Positions 55,352-64,000 of a stretch of DNA of 64,000 nt are shown here, one piece after another; the stretch's first letter is position 1; every line of letters begins with the position of its first letter. The DNA comes from Arthrobacter sp. ZGTC412 (GTDB lineage: Bacteria; Actinomycetota; Actinomycetes; Actinomycetales; Micrococcaceae). The notes under the pieces were generated by a model. That model did no database searches and had not been told where the DNA came from. It saw only the letters and a program-made list of their open reading frames with translations. The DNA lies in NCBI RefSeq assembly GCF_002929215.1, contig NZ_PJII01000020.1:1-64000 (forward strand). Direction: 5' to 3'. The position numbers and the translations under genes were made by a program.

Positions 55352-57138
55352 GGGCGTCCGTCCAGTGCCAGCTGGGAATCCGCTATTTCACGGTAGGTGG
55401 CGGATGTCTCCAACAACTCCTGGTGGGTACCTTGCGCGACGACGCGGCCGGCGTCGAGCACCAGGATCAGTCCTGCGCCTTCAACGGCGGAAATACGCTC
55501 CGCGACCACTACAACCGTTGCAGTGGCCAGCGTGGTCTGCAGTGCCTGCCGCAGCCGGGTGTCGGTGTCATAGTCCAACGCTGAAAAGCTGTCGTCGAAC
55601 AGGTACAGGGAAGTTTTGCGGAGCAGGGCGCGGGCAATGCACAGCCGCTGCCGCTGGCCGCCCGAGAGGTTGGTGCCGCCCTGGCCCAGCGGCGTGTCCA
55701 GCCCCTCCGGCAGGTCCCGCATAAAGCGCATGGTCTGGGCGGTTTCCAGGACTTCCCAGAGTTCCTCATCCGTTGCCGCCGGCGCGGCCATGCGAAGGTT
55801 GCTGGCGATGGTACCGGTGAAAAGGTGGGAGCGTTGGGGAACTATCGCCATGGCCGCGCGCAGGCTGTCCAACGAAACGTCCTTGATATCCACGCCGCCC
55901 AGGCTGATGGCCCCGTCCGTGGAATCAAGGAAACGCGGGATCAGGTTGAGGAGCGTGGACTTTCCGCTGCCGGTGGAGCCGACGATCGCGGTCGTCGTGC
56001 CCGGAGCTGCGGTGAAGCTGACGCCCGCAAGGACGGGCTCCTCCGCCCCCGGGTAGGAAAAGCCCACTCCATTGAACTCCAGTATCCCGGGAGGCTCGGG
56101 ATGGGACTGGTTTCCATCGGCCGCGGTTGCGGGACGTTCCAGGGTTTTCGGGTGCAGGGGCTTTGGGTGCAGTGGTTCCCGTACTGAGGGCTTCGTGTCC
56201 AGGACCGCACTGATCCGCTCCGCGCAGACCGCTGCGCGGGGTGCCGTCATCAGCACGTACATGGACATCATGATGGCCACCAGGATCTGCAGGATGTAGG
56301 AAATGAACGCGGTCAGGGCCCCCAGGTTCATCAGGCCTGCCTGGATCCGGTGTCCCCCGAACCAGACCACAGCCACCGAGGAAAGGTTGACTACCAGCAT
56401 GACCAGCGGGAGCATGCCGGCAACCAGCAGCGCGGACTGCAGGTTGTTGGCAGTCAGGCTGCCGTTGACCCGGGCGAAGCGGCGGACCTCATGGTCCTGG
56501 CGGACAAAGGACCGGATGACACCGGCGCCGATGATCTGCTCGCGGAGTATTCCACCCGCGCGGTCCAGCAGATCCTGTCCTTCCCGGTAGAGCGGGATCA
56601 GCCTCCGGACAATGAGGTACATGATCAGCAGGAGCAGCGGCACGATGACGATCACCACCGACGAGAGCGCTACGTCCTGCTGCAGGGCAAGGACCACGCC
56701 GCCAACCCCCATGGCCGGGCCCGCTACCAGCATGGTGAACACCAGCACAGCGAACACCTGGACCTGCTGGGTGTCGTTGGTGGCACGGGTGGTCAGGCTC
56801 TGGGTTCCAAAGACTGCAACATCCTGGGAGGACAGCGACTGGATCCTTGCGAAAATTTCGCCCCGCAACTGCCGCCCGATCCGCATCGCAGCAACGGCAG
56901 CGAGGTATCCCGCCGCAATAGCGGCCGCCGCCTGGAGAACGGCAATAACGGCCATCACTACGCCCAGGCGGGAGATCACGGCGGTTTGGCCCGCCACGAT
57001 TCCGTCGTCGATGATCGCGGCGTTGACTGTCGGCAACAGGAGGTTCGCCGCGGCCTGAACCAGCTGCAGGAGGACTATGGCGGCCACGGCAGGCTTGTGG
57101 TCTGCCAACAGCCGCCTCATCAATGCGATCAGCACCAT
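55348..57138 (-). CDS. ABC exporter half-transporter with degenerate ATPase site
   Basis: 596 residues if it begins at the ATG at 57138; GGAGG lies almost at this codon, so a start a few codons later (for example MRRLLADHK) is possible. A membrane domain is followed by an ATPase domain with Walker A GSTGSGKSTLLN and signature LSGGQRQRLCIA. Walker B reads LYLFDDSFSALD: aspartate replaces the catalytic glutamate. That is the mark of the degenerate partner in heterodimeric exporters, and the neighbouring gene supplies the canonical one. First gene of the operon with the GntR regulator. Confidence 0.9.
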   Translation of the reverse strand: MVLIALMRRLLADHKPAVAAIVLLQLVQAAANLLLPTVNAAIIDDGIVAGQTAVISRLGVVMAVIAVLQAAAAIAAGYLAAVAAMRIGRQLRGEIFARIQSLSSQDVAVFGTQSLTTRATNDTQQVQVFAVLVFTMLVAGPAMGVGGVVLALQQDVALSSVVIVIVPLLLLIMYLIVRRLIPLYREGQDLLDRAGGILREQIIGAGVIRSFVRQDHEVRRFARVNGSLTANNLQSALLVAGMLPLVMLVVNLSSVAVVWFGGHRIQAGLMNLGALTAFISYILQILVAIMMSMYVLMTAPRAAVCAERISAVLDTKPSVREPLHPKPLHPKTLERPATAADGNQSHPEPPGILEFNGVGFSYPGAEEPVLAGVSFTAAPGTTTAIVGSTGSGKSTLLNLIPRFLDSTDGAISLGGVDIKDVSLDSLRAAMAIVPQRSHLFTGTIASNLRMAAPAATDEELWEVLETAQTMRFMRDLPEGLDTPLGQGGTNLSGGQRQRLCIARALLRKTSLYLFDDSFSALDYDTDTRLRQALQTTLATATVVVVAERISAVEGAGLILVLDAGRVVAQGTHQELLETSATYREIADSQLALDGRP

Positions 57139-57282
57139 ACCTCCACTGCGCTCAGGGAAGCCGACAAGGGCGGTCCCGGCCTCCCCCATCGGCCAACTCC
57201 GCAATTGTAAGCCACATCACTTACCCTTTGCTGTCACACGCCATGACGTTTCTGTAGAGAACGTCCAGCGATTGGAATATTG

Positions 57283-58062
57283 TTAGTCATTCTTACGCCC
57301 TACCACGAAAATCCGGCGGAAAGGGAACACCGTTCCGTGCGGGCCTTGCGGATAAGCCTCCCTCAGCGCGGCAGCGTATTCGGCCTCAAACTCGGCGCCG
57401 TCCACAGGCGGCAGGACCGCCAGGACGGGCCGCAGGGCAGTGCCGCGGACCCATTCCAGAACGGGGTCCGGACCGGCCAGCACCTGCTGGTAGGTGGTCT
57501 CCCACGCGTCCGCCGTGAAACCGGCGTCGAGCAGTATCCGGAGGTAGTCCGCGGGCTCCCCCACCGACTCACCGCCCCGCAGCACCCCCTGAAGTTTGGG
57601 TGCCCACCGGGAGGACCCGGCCAACCCGCGCATCAGCGCATGGGACGGGGCATTGAAGTTGCCCGGAACCTGCATCGCAAACCATGAGCCGGGACGGAGC
57701 GCCGACAACCAGGAACGCATCATGTCCTGATGGCCGGGTATCCACTGCAGTGCCGCGTTGCTCACCACCACCCCGGTCTCCGCGGAAGGCATCCACTCGG
57801 CAATGTCCATGAGGTCAAATCGCAGGAAGGGCGTTGCCTGGGCGACAGCCTCGGCTTTGGCAAGCATCTCGGCCGAGGAGTCCAGGCCCACTACCTCGGC
57901 GCCGGGCCAGCGCCCGGCGAGGGTGGCTGTGAGGTTTCCCGGGCCACAGCCCAGATCCACGACCTGCCCGGGCGACTCCGCGTGGACCCTGCCCGTCAGG
58001 TCGAAGAACGGCCGGTCCCGGTAATCGCCGAACTGGACATATTTCGCCGGATCCCATTTCAT
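57283..58062 (-). CDS. tam: Trans-aconitate 2-methyltransferase-like SAM methyltransferase
   Basis: 259 residues from the ATG at 58062 (MKWDPAKYVQFGDYR), with GGAGA six bases upstream. SAM-binding motif I is VVDLGCGPGNLTATLA, followed by VVGLDSSAEMLAKA and the aromatic/acidic motif VVSNAALQWIPGHQ. The start WDPxxYxxFxxxRxRPxxDL and overall length match Tam, which methylates trans-aconitate, a by-product that inhibits aconitase. It stands alone and is divergent from the helicase gene. Confidence 0.88.
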   Translation of the reverse strand: MKWDPAKYVQFGDYRDRPFFDLTGRVHAESPGQVVDLGCGPGNLTATLAGRWPGAEVVGLDSSAEMLAKAEAVAQATPFLRFDLMDIAEWMPSAETGVVVSNAALQWIPGHQDMMRSWLSALRPGSWFAMQVPGNFNAPSHALMRGLAGSSRWAPKLQGVLRGGESVGEPADYLRILLDAGFTADAWETTYQQVLAGPDPVLEWVRGTALRPVLAVLPPVDGAEFEAEYAAALREAYPQGPHGTVFPFRRIFVVGRKND

Positions 58063-58157
58063 AACTGTCTCCACGTTCTGCTTCTGTCACGGTACGGCGA
58101 AGCCTAACCCGAAGGCGGCGGAATTCCGGGCGCGTCCGGGCACTAAGCTGGAAATCA

Positions 58158-60704
58158 ATGAAACTCGTTGACCAGTTGCCCCTTCTGCCCGCCCGGGACC
58201 TGCCCGCTTCCACCGTCGATCCCGACGCCCTGTACACCCGGTTCGTTGAATGGACGGAAAGCCGGGGGCTGGAGCTGTACCCCGCCCAGGACGAAGCGAT
58301 CATGGAGCTGGCAACCGGGGCCAACGTCATCCTGGCCACGCCCACCGGTTCAGGGAAGTCCCTGGTGGCCATTGCCGCCCACTTCCAGGCCATGGCCCAG
58401 GGCCGGCGCAGCTACTACACGGCCCCCATCAAGGCACTGGTTTCGGAAAAATTCTTTGCCCTCTGCGATATTTTCGGCGCCGAGAACGTGGGAATGATCA
58501 CTGGCGATTCCGGTGTCAACCAGGACGCCCCCATCATCTGCTGCACTGCCGAGATCCTGGCCAACATTGCCCTCCGTGAAGGGGCAGCAGCGGAACTGGG
58601 CTCTGTGATTATGGACGAGTTCCACTTCTACTCTGACCCCCAGCGCGGCTGGGCCTGGCAGGTGCCCCTGCTGGAGCTCCCCCAGGCGCAGTTCCTCCTG
58701 ATGTCCGCCACACTGGGTGACGTCAGCAGGTTTGAAGAGGGCCTCACCGGCCTGACCGGGCGCCCCACCACCACGGTGAGCTCGGCGGAACGGCCCATTC
58801 CGCTGCATTACTACTACCACGAGACCCCTGTGCACGAGACGCTTGAGGAGCTGCTCTCCACCAAGCAGGTGCCGGTATATGTGGTGCACTTCAGCCAGAT
58901 CGAGGCGATCGACCGCGCACAGACACTGATGAGCATTAACGTCTGCACCCGCGAGGAGAAGGACAGGATCGCAGAGCTGATCGCCAACTTCCGGTTCGCC
59001 GCCGGCTTCGGCAAGACCCTCAACCGCCTGGTCCGCCACGGAATCGGGGTGCATCACGCCGGTATGCTTCCGAAGTACCGCCGTCTGGTGGAGCAGCTGG
59101 CACAGGCCGGGCTGCTGAAGGTCATCTGCGGCACCGACACCCTGGGGGTGGGCATCAACGTCCCCATCCGCACCGTGCTTCTGACCGCCCTGAGCAAATA
59201 CGACGGCGTACGCACCCGGCAGCTCAACTCCCGTGAGTTCCACCAGATCGCCGGCCGCGCCGGGCGCGCAGGCTACGACACCGCCGGAACGGTGGTGGTC
59301 CAGGCCCCCGAGCACGTCACGGAAAACGTGAAGGCGATGGCCAAGGCCACAGCCAAGTTCGGGGACGACCAGAAGAAGCTGCGCCAGGTGGTGAAGAAAA
59401 AGCCGCCGGAAGGTTTTGTGTCCTGGGGCGAGCCCACTTTCAAGCGCCTGGTCGAATCAGTGCCGGAGCCGCTGAACTCCAGCTTCACCGTGACCCATGC
59501 GATGCTCATGAACCTGATGGAGAGGCCCGGCGACCCCTTCGCTGCCGCCCGCCGCCTCCTGACGGAAAACCATGAGACCCGGTCCTCGCAGCTGCAGCTC
59601 ATGAAGAAGGCGCTGGGCATCTATCGCGAGCTGCTTGCCGCCGAGGTGGTGGAGCGGATCCCGCCCGAACAGCAGGGACGGGACGGGCGCACTGTCCGCC
59701 TCACCGTGCACCTGCAGGCCAACTTCGCGCTCAACCAGCCGCTGTCCCCCTTCGCACTGGCCGCGTTGGAGCTCCTTGATCCGGAGTCGCCGTCGTACGC
59801 CCTGGACGTGGTGTCCGTGATCGAGGCGACGCTGGAAAAGCCGCGCCAGATCCTCTCTGCGCAGCAGAAAAAAGCCCGCGGCGAAGCGATAGCGGCGATG
59901 AAGGCCGACGGCATCGAGTACGACCAGCGCATGGCGATGCTGGAGGAAGTCACCTACCCGCAGCCCCTTGCCGAAATCCTGGGCGAAGCGTTCGAGGTGT
60001 ACCGCAAGGCGGCCCCCTGGGTGGGCGATTTCGAACTGGCGCCAAAGTCCGTGGTGCGGGACATGTACGAGCGAGCCATGAACTTCGGCGAATTTGTACA
60101 GTTCTACGGTTTGGCCCGCTCTGAAGGGATCGTCCTGCGGTACCTGGCAGATGCCTTCAAAGCGCTGCGGCAAACGGTGCCGCAGGACATGCTGCGCGAA
60201 GACCTGGAGGATCTTATTGCCTGGCTGGGTGAGCTTGTCCGGCAGGTCGACTCCAGCCTGCTCGATGAGTGGGAGGAGCTGGCGTCGGGCGCTGCACCCA
60301 CCCCGCACGACGCACCGCCGCCTCCTCCGCCGTCGCTCACGTCAAACATCCGCGCGTTCCGGGTGATGGTGCGCAACGAGATGTTCCGGCGGGTGGAACT
60401 GTTCGCGGACGAGGACGCTGCAGCCCTGGGCGAACTGGACGGCAGCGCCGGCTGGGACGCCGACCGCTGGGAAGACGTCCTGGACGACTACTTCGACGAG
60501 CACAACGACATCGGCACCGGCCCGGACGCCCGCGGCCCGGGGCTGCTCATCATTACCGAGGAACCCGGGGTGTGGAAGGTCCGGCAGATCTTTGACGACC
60601 CCGCCCGGAACCACGACTGGGGCATCTCCGCCGAGGTGGACCTGGAAGCCTCGGATGAAACCGGAACCGCAGTGGTGCGGGTGACGGACGTGAATCGGCT
60701 CTGA
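58158..60704 (+). CDS. Superfamily 2 DEAD/DEAH-type helicase with C-terminal DUF3516 region
   Basis: 848 residues. Helicase motifs: I ATPTGSGKSLVAI (about 54-66), II MDEFHF (a DExH variant), III LMSATLGD, V GVGINVPIRTVLL and VI QIAGRAGRAGYD. The roughly 400 residues after the helicase core match the DUF3516 type of actinobacterial helicases. A proline run (APPPPPPS) separates the last domain. The fold is closest to Ski2-like RNA helicases, but the cellular role of this family is not established. Confidence 0.88.
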   Translation: MKLVDQLPLLPARDLPASTVDPDALYTRFVEWTESRGLELYPAQDEAIMELATGANVILATPTGSGKSLVAIAAHFQAMAQGRRSYYTAPIKALVSEKFFALCDIFGAENVGMITGDSGVNQDAPIICCTAEILANIALREGAAAELGSVIMDEFHFYSDPQRGWAWQVPLLELPQAQFLLMSATLGDVSRFEEGLTGLTGRPTTTVSSAERPIPLHYYYHETPVHETLEELLSTKQVPVYVVHFSQIEAIDRAQTLMSINVCTREEKDRIAELIANFRFAAGFGKTLNRLVRHGIGVHHAGMLPKYRRLVEQLAQAGLLKVICGTDTLGVGINVPIRTVLLTALSKYDGVRTRQLNSREFHQIAGRAGRAGYDTAGTVVVQAPEHVTENVKAMAKATAKFGDDQKKLRQVVKKKPPEGFVSWGEPTFKRLVESVPEPLNSSFTVTHAMLMNLMERPGDPFAAARRLLTENHETRSSQLQLMKKALGIYRELLAAEVVERIPPEQQGRDGRTVRLTVHLQANFALNQPLSPFALAALELLDPESPSYALDVVSVIEATLEKPRQILSAQQKKARGEAIAAMKADGIEYDQRMAMLEEVTYPQPLAEILGEAFEVYRKAAPWVGDFELAPKSVVRDMYERAMNFGEFVQFYGLARSEGIVLRYLADAFKALRQTVPQDMLREDLEDLIAWLGELVRQVDSSLLDEWEELASGAAPTPHDAPPPPPPSLTSNIRAFRVMVRNEMFRRVELFADEDAAALGELDGSAGWDADRWEDVLDDYFDEHNDIGTGPDARGPGLLIITEEPGVWKVRQIFDDPARNHDWGISAEVDLEASDETGTAVVRVTDVNRL

Positions 60705-60802
60705 CCGGCGGCGGTGTCAGGCTGGGGCGGTCTTTGGCCATCTCCAGGGGCTCATTTAGGCCGCTGACTCCAGCCCTCCGGTCCCGGCGGTAAGCTCGAA
60801 CA

Positions 60803-61303
60803 ATGAGTGTTATCCGGCCGGCAACCCGGCAAGATGTCCCCGCGATCCTTCGCATGATCCATGAACTGGCGCACTACGAAAAGGAACCGGACGCAGTGCG
60901 GAACACCCCGGAGATGTTGGAGCAGGTTCTCTTCGGCAGCAACCCGCGCGTCTTTGCAGCTATGGCCGAGAGCGACAACGGCGAAGTCCGCGGCTTTGCC
61001 TTGTGGTTCCTGAACTACTCCACGTGGGAGGGTGTCCACGGAATCTACCTCGAGGACCTTTACGTCAGCCCGGAGGCCCGGGGCGAGGGGCACGGCAAGG
61101 CGCTGCTGCAGCACCTGGCCGGCATCGCCGTCGAGAACGGCTATGCGAGGGTGGAGTGGAGCGTGCTGGACTGGAATGAGCCGTCCATCAACTTCTACCG
61201 CCGGCTGGGCGCCCAACCCATGGACGGCTGGTCCACCTTCCGGCTGACCGGCGATGCCCTCGAGCAGTTCGGCAGTGCTGTGACGGCCCGCGCCAATGGC
61301 TGA
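60803..61303 (+). CDS. GNAT-family N-acetyltransferase
   Basis: 166 residues. It begins VIRPATRQDVPAILRMIHEL and has the acetyl-CoA-binding motif A in LYVSPEARGEGHGKALLQHL, then VEWSVLDWNEPSINFYRRLG, all typical of GNAT enzymes related to diamine/spermidine acetyltransferases. The acceptor cannot be fixed from sequence. Its end overlaps the peptidase gene start by 8 nt. Confidence 0.88.
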   Translation: MSVIRPATRQDVPAILRMIHELAHYEKEPDAVRNTPEMLEQVLFGSNPRVFAAMAESDNGEVRGFALWFLNYSTWEGVHGIYLEDLYVSPEARGEGHGKALLQHLAGIAVENGYARVEWSVLDWNEPSINFYRRLGAQPMDGWSTFRLTGDALEQFGSAVTARANG

Positions 61304-62633
61304 CGTGCAGTTGGCCGCCCTCCGCGGACAAGTGCGGCACAAGGTCAGGGCCCGGCATGAATTCCGCGGCATGCGCACCTTTGAGCACCTCTTTACGGTG
61401 CCCTTGAACCACTTTTCCACCGACCCCGAAACCATCACCGTTTTCGCCCGTGAGTACGTCTCGGCCTCCCACAGCGAGGAAGAGGCCGCCAGGCTGCCCT
61501 GGCTGCTTTTCCTGCAGGGCGGTCCCGGCGGCCGCGGCAACAGGTTCGGGTCCCTGGGTGGCTGGAGCAAGGCCGCCGCCAAAGACTTCCGGATCCTGAT
61601 GCTGGACCAGCGCGGCACCGGCCTGTCCACTCCCCTGGACCGGAACACCCTGCCCTTGCGCGGCACTGCGAAGGAGCAGGCGGCCTACCTTGAGCATTTC
61701 CGGGCTGATTCAATTGTGGCGGACGCCGAGCTGATTCGGGATGCGCTCGGGTCACCACCCTGGAGCATCTACGGGCAAAGCTACGGCGGATTCTGCGCGC
61801 TCACCTATCTTTCGTTTGCCCCCGAAGGCCTTCGCGAGGCGTTTATCACCGGCGGCCTTCCCCCGCTGACCGGCCCGGCCGACGATGTATACCGCGCCAC
61901 GTACAAGCGCGTGGCCGCACGGAACGCGCAATACTTCGGCTGGTACCCGGAGGACCGGGCCACTGTTGACCGGATAGCGCGCCACCTTCGGAGCACCCCG
62001 GAGTTCCTGCCCGACGGCGGCCCCCTAACCGTAGAGCGCTTCCAGATGGCGGGCGCGTTCCTGGGGGGCAACACCCGGGTGGACAGCCTGCACTACCTGC
62101 TGGAGGACGCGTTCACGGAGACTGCCGGTGGCAGCAGGCTTTCGGATCCCTTCCTCGAACAGATGCAAGGGATAGTGTCACGCCGCAGCAACCCCTTGTA
62201 CGCCCTGATGCACGAGTCCATCTACGGGCAGGGCGAAGCCACGGACTGGTCCGCCTGGCGAGTACTGCGTGAGTATCCGGAGTTCGGGCCGGACGCGGAC
62301 CCGCTGCTGCTCACCGGCGAAATGGTCTACCCGTGGTACTTCGACCAGGACCCCGCCCTGCGGCCCCTGCGCGAGGTGGCAGAGCTGCTGGCAACAAAGT
62401 CGGACTGGAAACCGCTCTACGACGTTGACCGGCTGGCCGTCAACACTGTGCCCGTAGCCGCAGCCGTCTACTCGGATGACATCTACGTGGACCGGAACCT
62501 GTCCCTGAATACGGCGTCGGCTGTCCGCGGGCTGCAGGTCTGGGAGACCCCGGACTTCCATCACGACGGTATCGCCGACGACGGCGAGGGGATCTTCACC
62601 CGACTGCTGGGTATGGCACGCGCCCGCAGCTGA
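61296..62633 (+). CDS. Alpha/beta hydrolase, prolyl aminopeptidase-like (S33)
   Basis: 445 residues from ATG, overlapping the preceding gene. The oxyanion region FLQGGPGGRG, the LDQRGTGLS motif and the nucleophile elbow YGQSYGGFC are characteristic of family S33 proline iminopeptidases; the catalytic histidine is probably in PDFHHDGI near the end. It lacks a signal peptide, so it should trim N-terminal proline from peptides inside the cell. Confidence 0.88.
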   Translation: MADVQLAALRGQVRHKVRARHEFRGMRTFEHLFTVPLNHFSTDPETITVFAREYVSASHSEEEAARLPWLLFLQGGPGGRGNRFGSLGGWSKAAAKDFRILMLDQRGTGLSTPLDRNTLPLRGTAKEQAAYLEHFRADSIVADAELIRDALGSPPWSIYGQSYGGFCALTYLSFAPEGLREAFITGGLPPLTGPADDVYRATYKRVAARNAQYFGWYPEDRATVDRIARHLRSTPEFLPDGGPLTVERFQMAGAFLGGNTRVDSLHYLLEDAFTETAGGSRLSDPFLEQMQGIVSRRSNPLYALMHESIYGQGEATDWSAWRVLREYPEFGPDADPLLLTGEMVYPWYFDQDPALRPLREVAELLATKSDWKPLYDVDRLAVNTVPVAAAVYSDDIYVDRNLSLNTASAVRGLQVWETPDFHHDGIADDGEGIFTRLLGMARARS

Positions 62634-62723
62634 GCTGCGAAGCCGCTGAGCTACGGTGCCGCTGAGCTGCGCTGACGCTGACCTTCGGCCGTTGATCTCC
62701 GGTGCCAGCTGATTTACGGCGCC
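62629..62723. repeat. Degenerate 16-bp tandem repeat
   Basis: Six imperfect units run head to tail: GCTGAGCTGCGAAGCC, GCTGAGCTACGGTGCC, GCTGAGCTGCGCTGAC, GCTGACCTTCGGCC, GTTGATCTCCGGTGCC and AGCTGATTTACGGCGCC. The first unit overlaps the hydrolase stop and the last overlaps the stop end of the convergent transporter gene. Confidence 0.7.
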
Positions 62724-64000
62724 AGGGTCCCCCGCCTGCGCGCCACGACTGTTACCGCGGCCGCCGCGAGGACAGCCGCTCCTACCAGGGCTCCCGCCAT
62801 GTTCAGCCCCAGGTAGCCGGCTTGGCTCAGGACCAGGCCGGAGGTGGCCCCGCCCACCGCGCCGGCGACCCCCATCAGCATGTCCGAAACGCCTTGGACG
62901 ACCACCCGGGAATCCTGGCCGACGCTCTCGGCCAGGAGGGTGGAGCCCGAGATGGTGGACGCAGACCAGCCCATGCCGAGCAGGACCAGCCCCACCGCGA
63001 CGGCCACGGTGGAGTCCTGGCCGAACCCGGCCACTGCGACGGCGGTGATCAGCAGGCCGAAGCCAATCATGATGGTTTCGGTCCTGCCCGCCTTGTCCGT
63101 CAACCAGCCCATAACCGGCGACAGCGCGAACATGCCCGCGATGTGCAGGGAAATGGTAAATCCGATGATCACCAGGACGTCGCCGGACGCCGTGTGCCCG
63201 GCATGCGACGCAACCGGCCCTTCCACAAGGTGCTGCAGGTGAAGCGGAGTCATTGACATAACGCCCACCATCACTGCGTGGGCCCCAACGACGGCGGAAA
63301 CGGCGAGCAGGGCCATCCGCGAACTGCGGATGGCGCGCATTCCACGGGCCAGCGACCCGCCGGCCGACGCCGCGGCAGCCTGCGCCGCGGGGGCCTGTGT
63401 CGAGGGCGCTGGCTGGCGGACTTCGGCACGGAGGCTCCCCGGCTGCGGGGAGTCCTGCGGGGCGGGAGGCGCGACGGATGCGAGGCTGCGCGCGAGAAGC
63501 AGGGGGTCAGGCCTCAAGCCGGCGAAGAGCAGCACAGTGGCCACGAGGAGCCCGGCCCCGGAGATGACGAACGGGCCGGCGACCGGCGGCAAGCCGAGCG
63601 CCTCGCCCACCACGGTGCCGGGCTGGATGAGATTGGGTCCGGCCACCGCGCCGACGGTCACAGCCCACACGACGGCCGACAGTGCCCTGCCCCGGTGCTC
63701 GGCATCAGCGAGGTCGACGGCGGCGAAACGCGCCTGCAGGCTCGCGGCCGTCCCTACTCCGATGCCGGCTGCGCCGAGTACGAGCAGGACAAACGCGCCC
63801 CAGACCACCGACAGCACCATCAACAGAGTGCCAAGCAGTGCGGCCGAAAGCCCGGCGACCTGGCCCATCCGGCGTCCCCGGCGGTCGGCAAGGGCGGCGA
63901 GGGGCAAGGCAGCCAGCGCGGCGCCCAAGGTCATGACCGTGGCCACGGCACCCGCCCAGGCACTGGATCCGGAAAGCTCCACGGCAAGAATGGACCCGAT
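62714..64000 (-). CDS. MFS transporter, N-terminus beyond window edge
   Basis: At least 428 residues are encoded and the frame is open to the last base, so the start lies outside. The visible protein has about eleven hydrophobic helices and the MFS motif between helices 2 and 3, ALADRRGRRMGQVAG. A long Ala/Pro/Gln-rich central loop (PPAPQDSPQPGSLRAEVRQP) divides two halves of helices. It is probably a proton-driven exporter; the substrate is unknown. Its stop lies in the tandem repeat. Confidence 0.88.
   Translation of the reverse strand: MGSILAVELSGSSAWAGAVATVMTLGAALAALPLAALADRRGRRMGQVAGLSAALLGTLLMVLSVVWGAFVLLVLGAAGIGVGTAASLQARFAAVDLADAEHRGRALSAVVWAVTVGAVAGPNLIQPGTVVGEALGLPPVAGPFVISGAGLLVATVLLFAGLRPDPLLLARSLASVAPPAPQDSPQPGSLRAEVRQPAPSTQAPAAQAAAASAGGSLARGMRAIRSSRMALLAVSAVVGAHAVMVGVMSMTPLHLQHLVEGPVASHAGHTASGDVLVIIGFTISLHIAGMFALSPVMGWLTDKAGRTETIMIGFGLLITAVAVAGFGQDSTVAVAVGLVLLGMGWSASTISGSTLLAESVGQDSRVVVQGVSDMLMGVAGAVGGATSGLVLSQAGYLGLNMAGALVGAAVLAAAAVTVVARRRGTLAP

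Overview
The window is high-GC actinobacterial chromosome, most probably Arthrobacter or a close Micrococcaceae relative such as Pseudarthrobacter. The evidence is the gene content (rbpA, whiA, sufR, opcA, a heme A synthase/farnesyltransferase pair, LGFP repeats), frequent GTG/TTG starts, and conserved actinobacterial gene order. From about 14.9 kb to the end it is ordinary core chromosome. The first 14.75 kb is an accessory region with lower GC, many small orphan genes and several broken ones.

Accessory region (1-14,750). At the left edge is the N-terminus of a serine recombinase of the resolvase/invertase type, reading out of the window. To its right, to about 9.1 kb, lie small genes, mostly two- or four-helix membrane proteins and lipoproteins, separated by palindromic repeats R0-R6. 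Each repeat has a CCCTAGGG-like centre and TGTCTC(G/A/C)(A/T)AACC half-sites; in R1, R3 and R5 the outer half-site starts exactly 29.5 nt from the centre. The same half-site borders the region directly upstream of the recombinase. Three copies carry a further ~130-bp conserved tail (B). I propose a serine-recombinase-linked gene-cassette array; the competing explanation is that the palindromes are terminators or REP-like elements. From 9.2 to 14.75 kb come a secreted L,D-transpeptidase with LGFP repeats, decayed transposase/ATPase genes, a decayed class F sortase with its probable substrate, a lipoprotein, a VOC-fold protein and a second, decayed serine recombinase next to the core boundary.

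Core region. 14.9-19.5 kb: biotin ECF transporter bioY-bioM-bioN, facing a thiolase/acyl-CoA ligase pair. 19.5-20.4 kb: zinc metallopeptidase. 20.6-25.7 kb: Fe-S assembly operon sufR-sufB-sufD-Rieske ferredoxin-sufC-sufT. 25.9-28.6 kb: ABC transporter plus ctaA, convergent with ctaB. 30.4-38.6 kb: tkt-tal-pgi-zwf-opcA-pgl, the pentose phosphate operon. 38.6-42.5 kb: rbpA and the glycolytic operon gap-pgk-tpiA-secG. 42.8-43.4 kb: sodA. 43.6-48.6 kb: uvrC-rapZ-yvcK-whiA. 48.7-53.1 kb: acyltransferase, HAD phosphatase, uvrA. 53.2-57.1 kb: heterodimeric ABC exporter with a GntR regulator. 57.3-64 kb: methyltransferase, DUF3516 helicase, GNAT/peptidase pair and an MFS transporter cut by the window edge. 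The suf/ABC/cta/tkt-pgl order and the uvrC-rapZ-yvcK-whiA and gap-pgk-tpi-secG blocks follow the order known from mycobacteria.

No rRNA, tRNA or CRISPR array was recognised. All calls come from reading the sequence; no database search was run.
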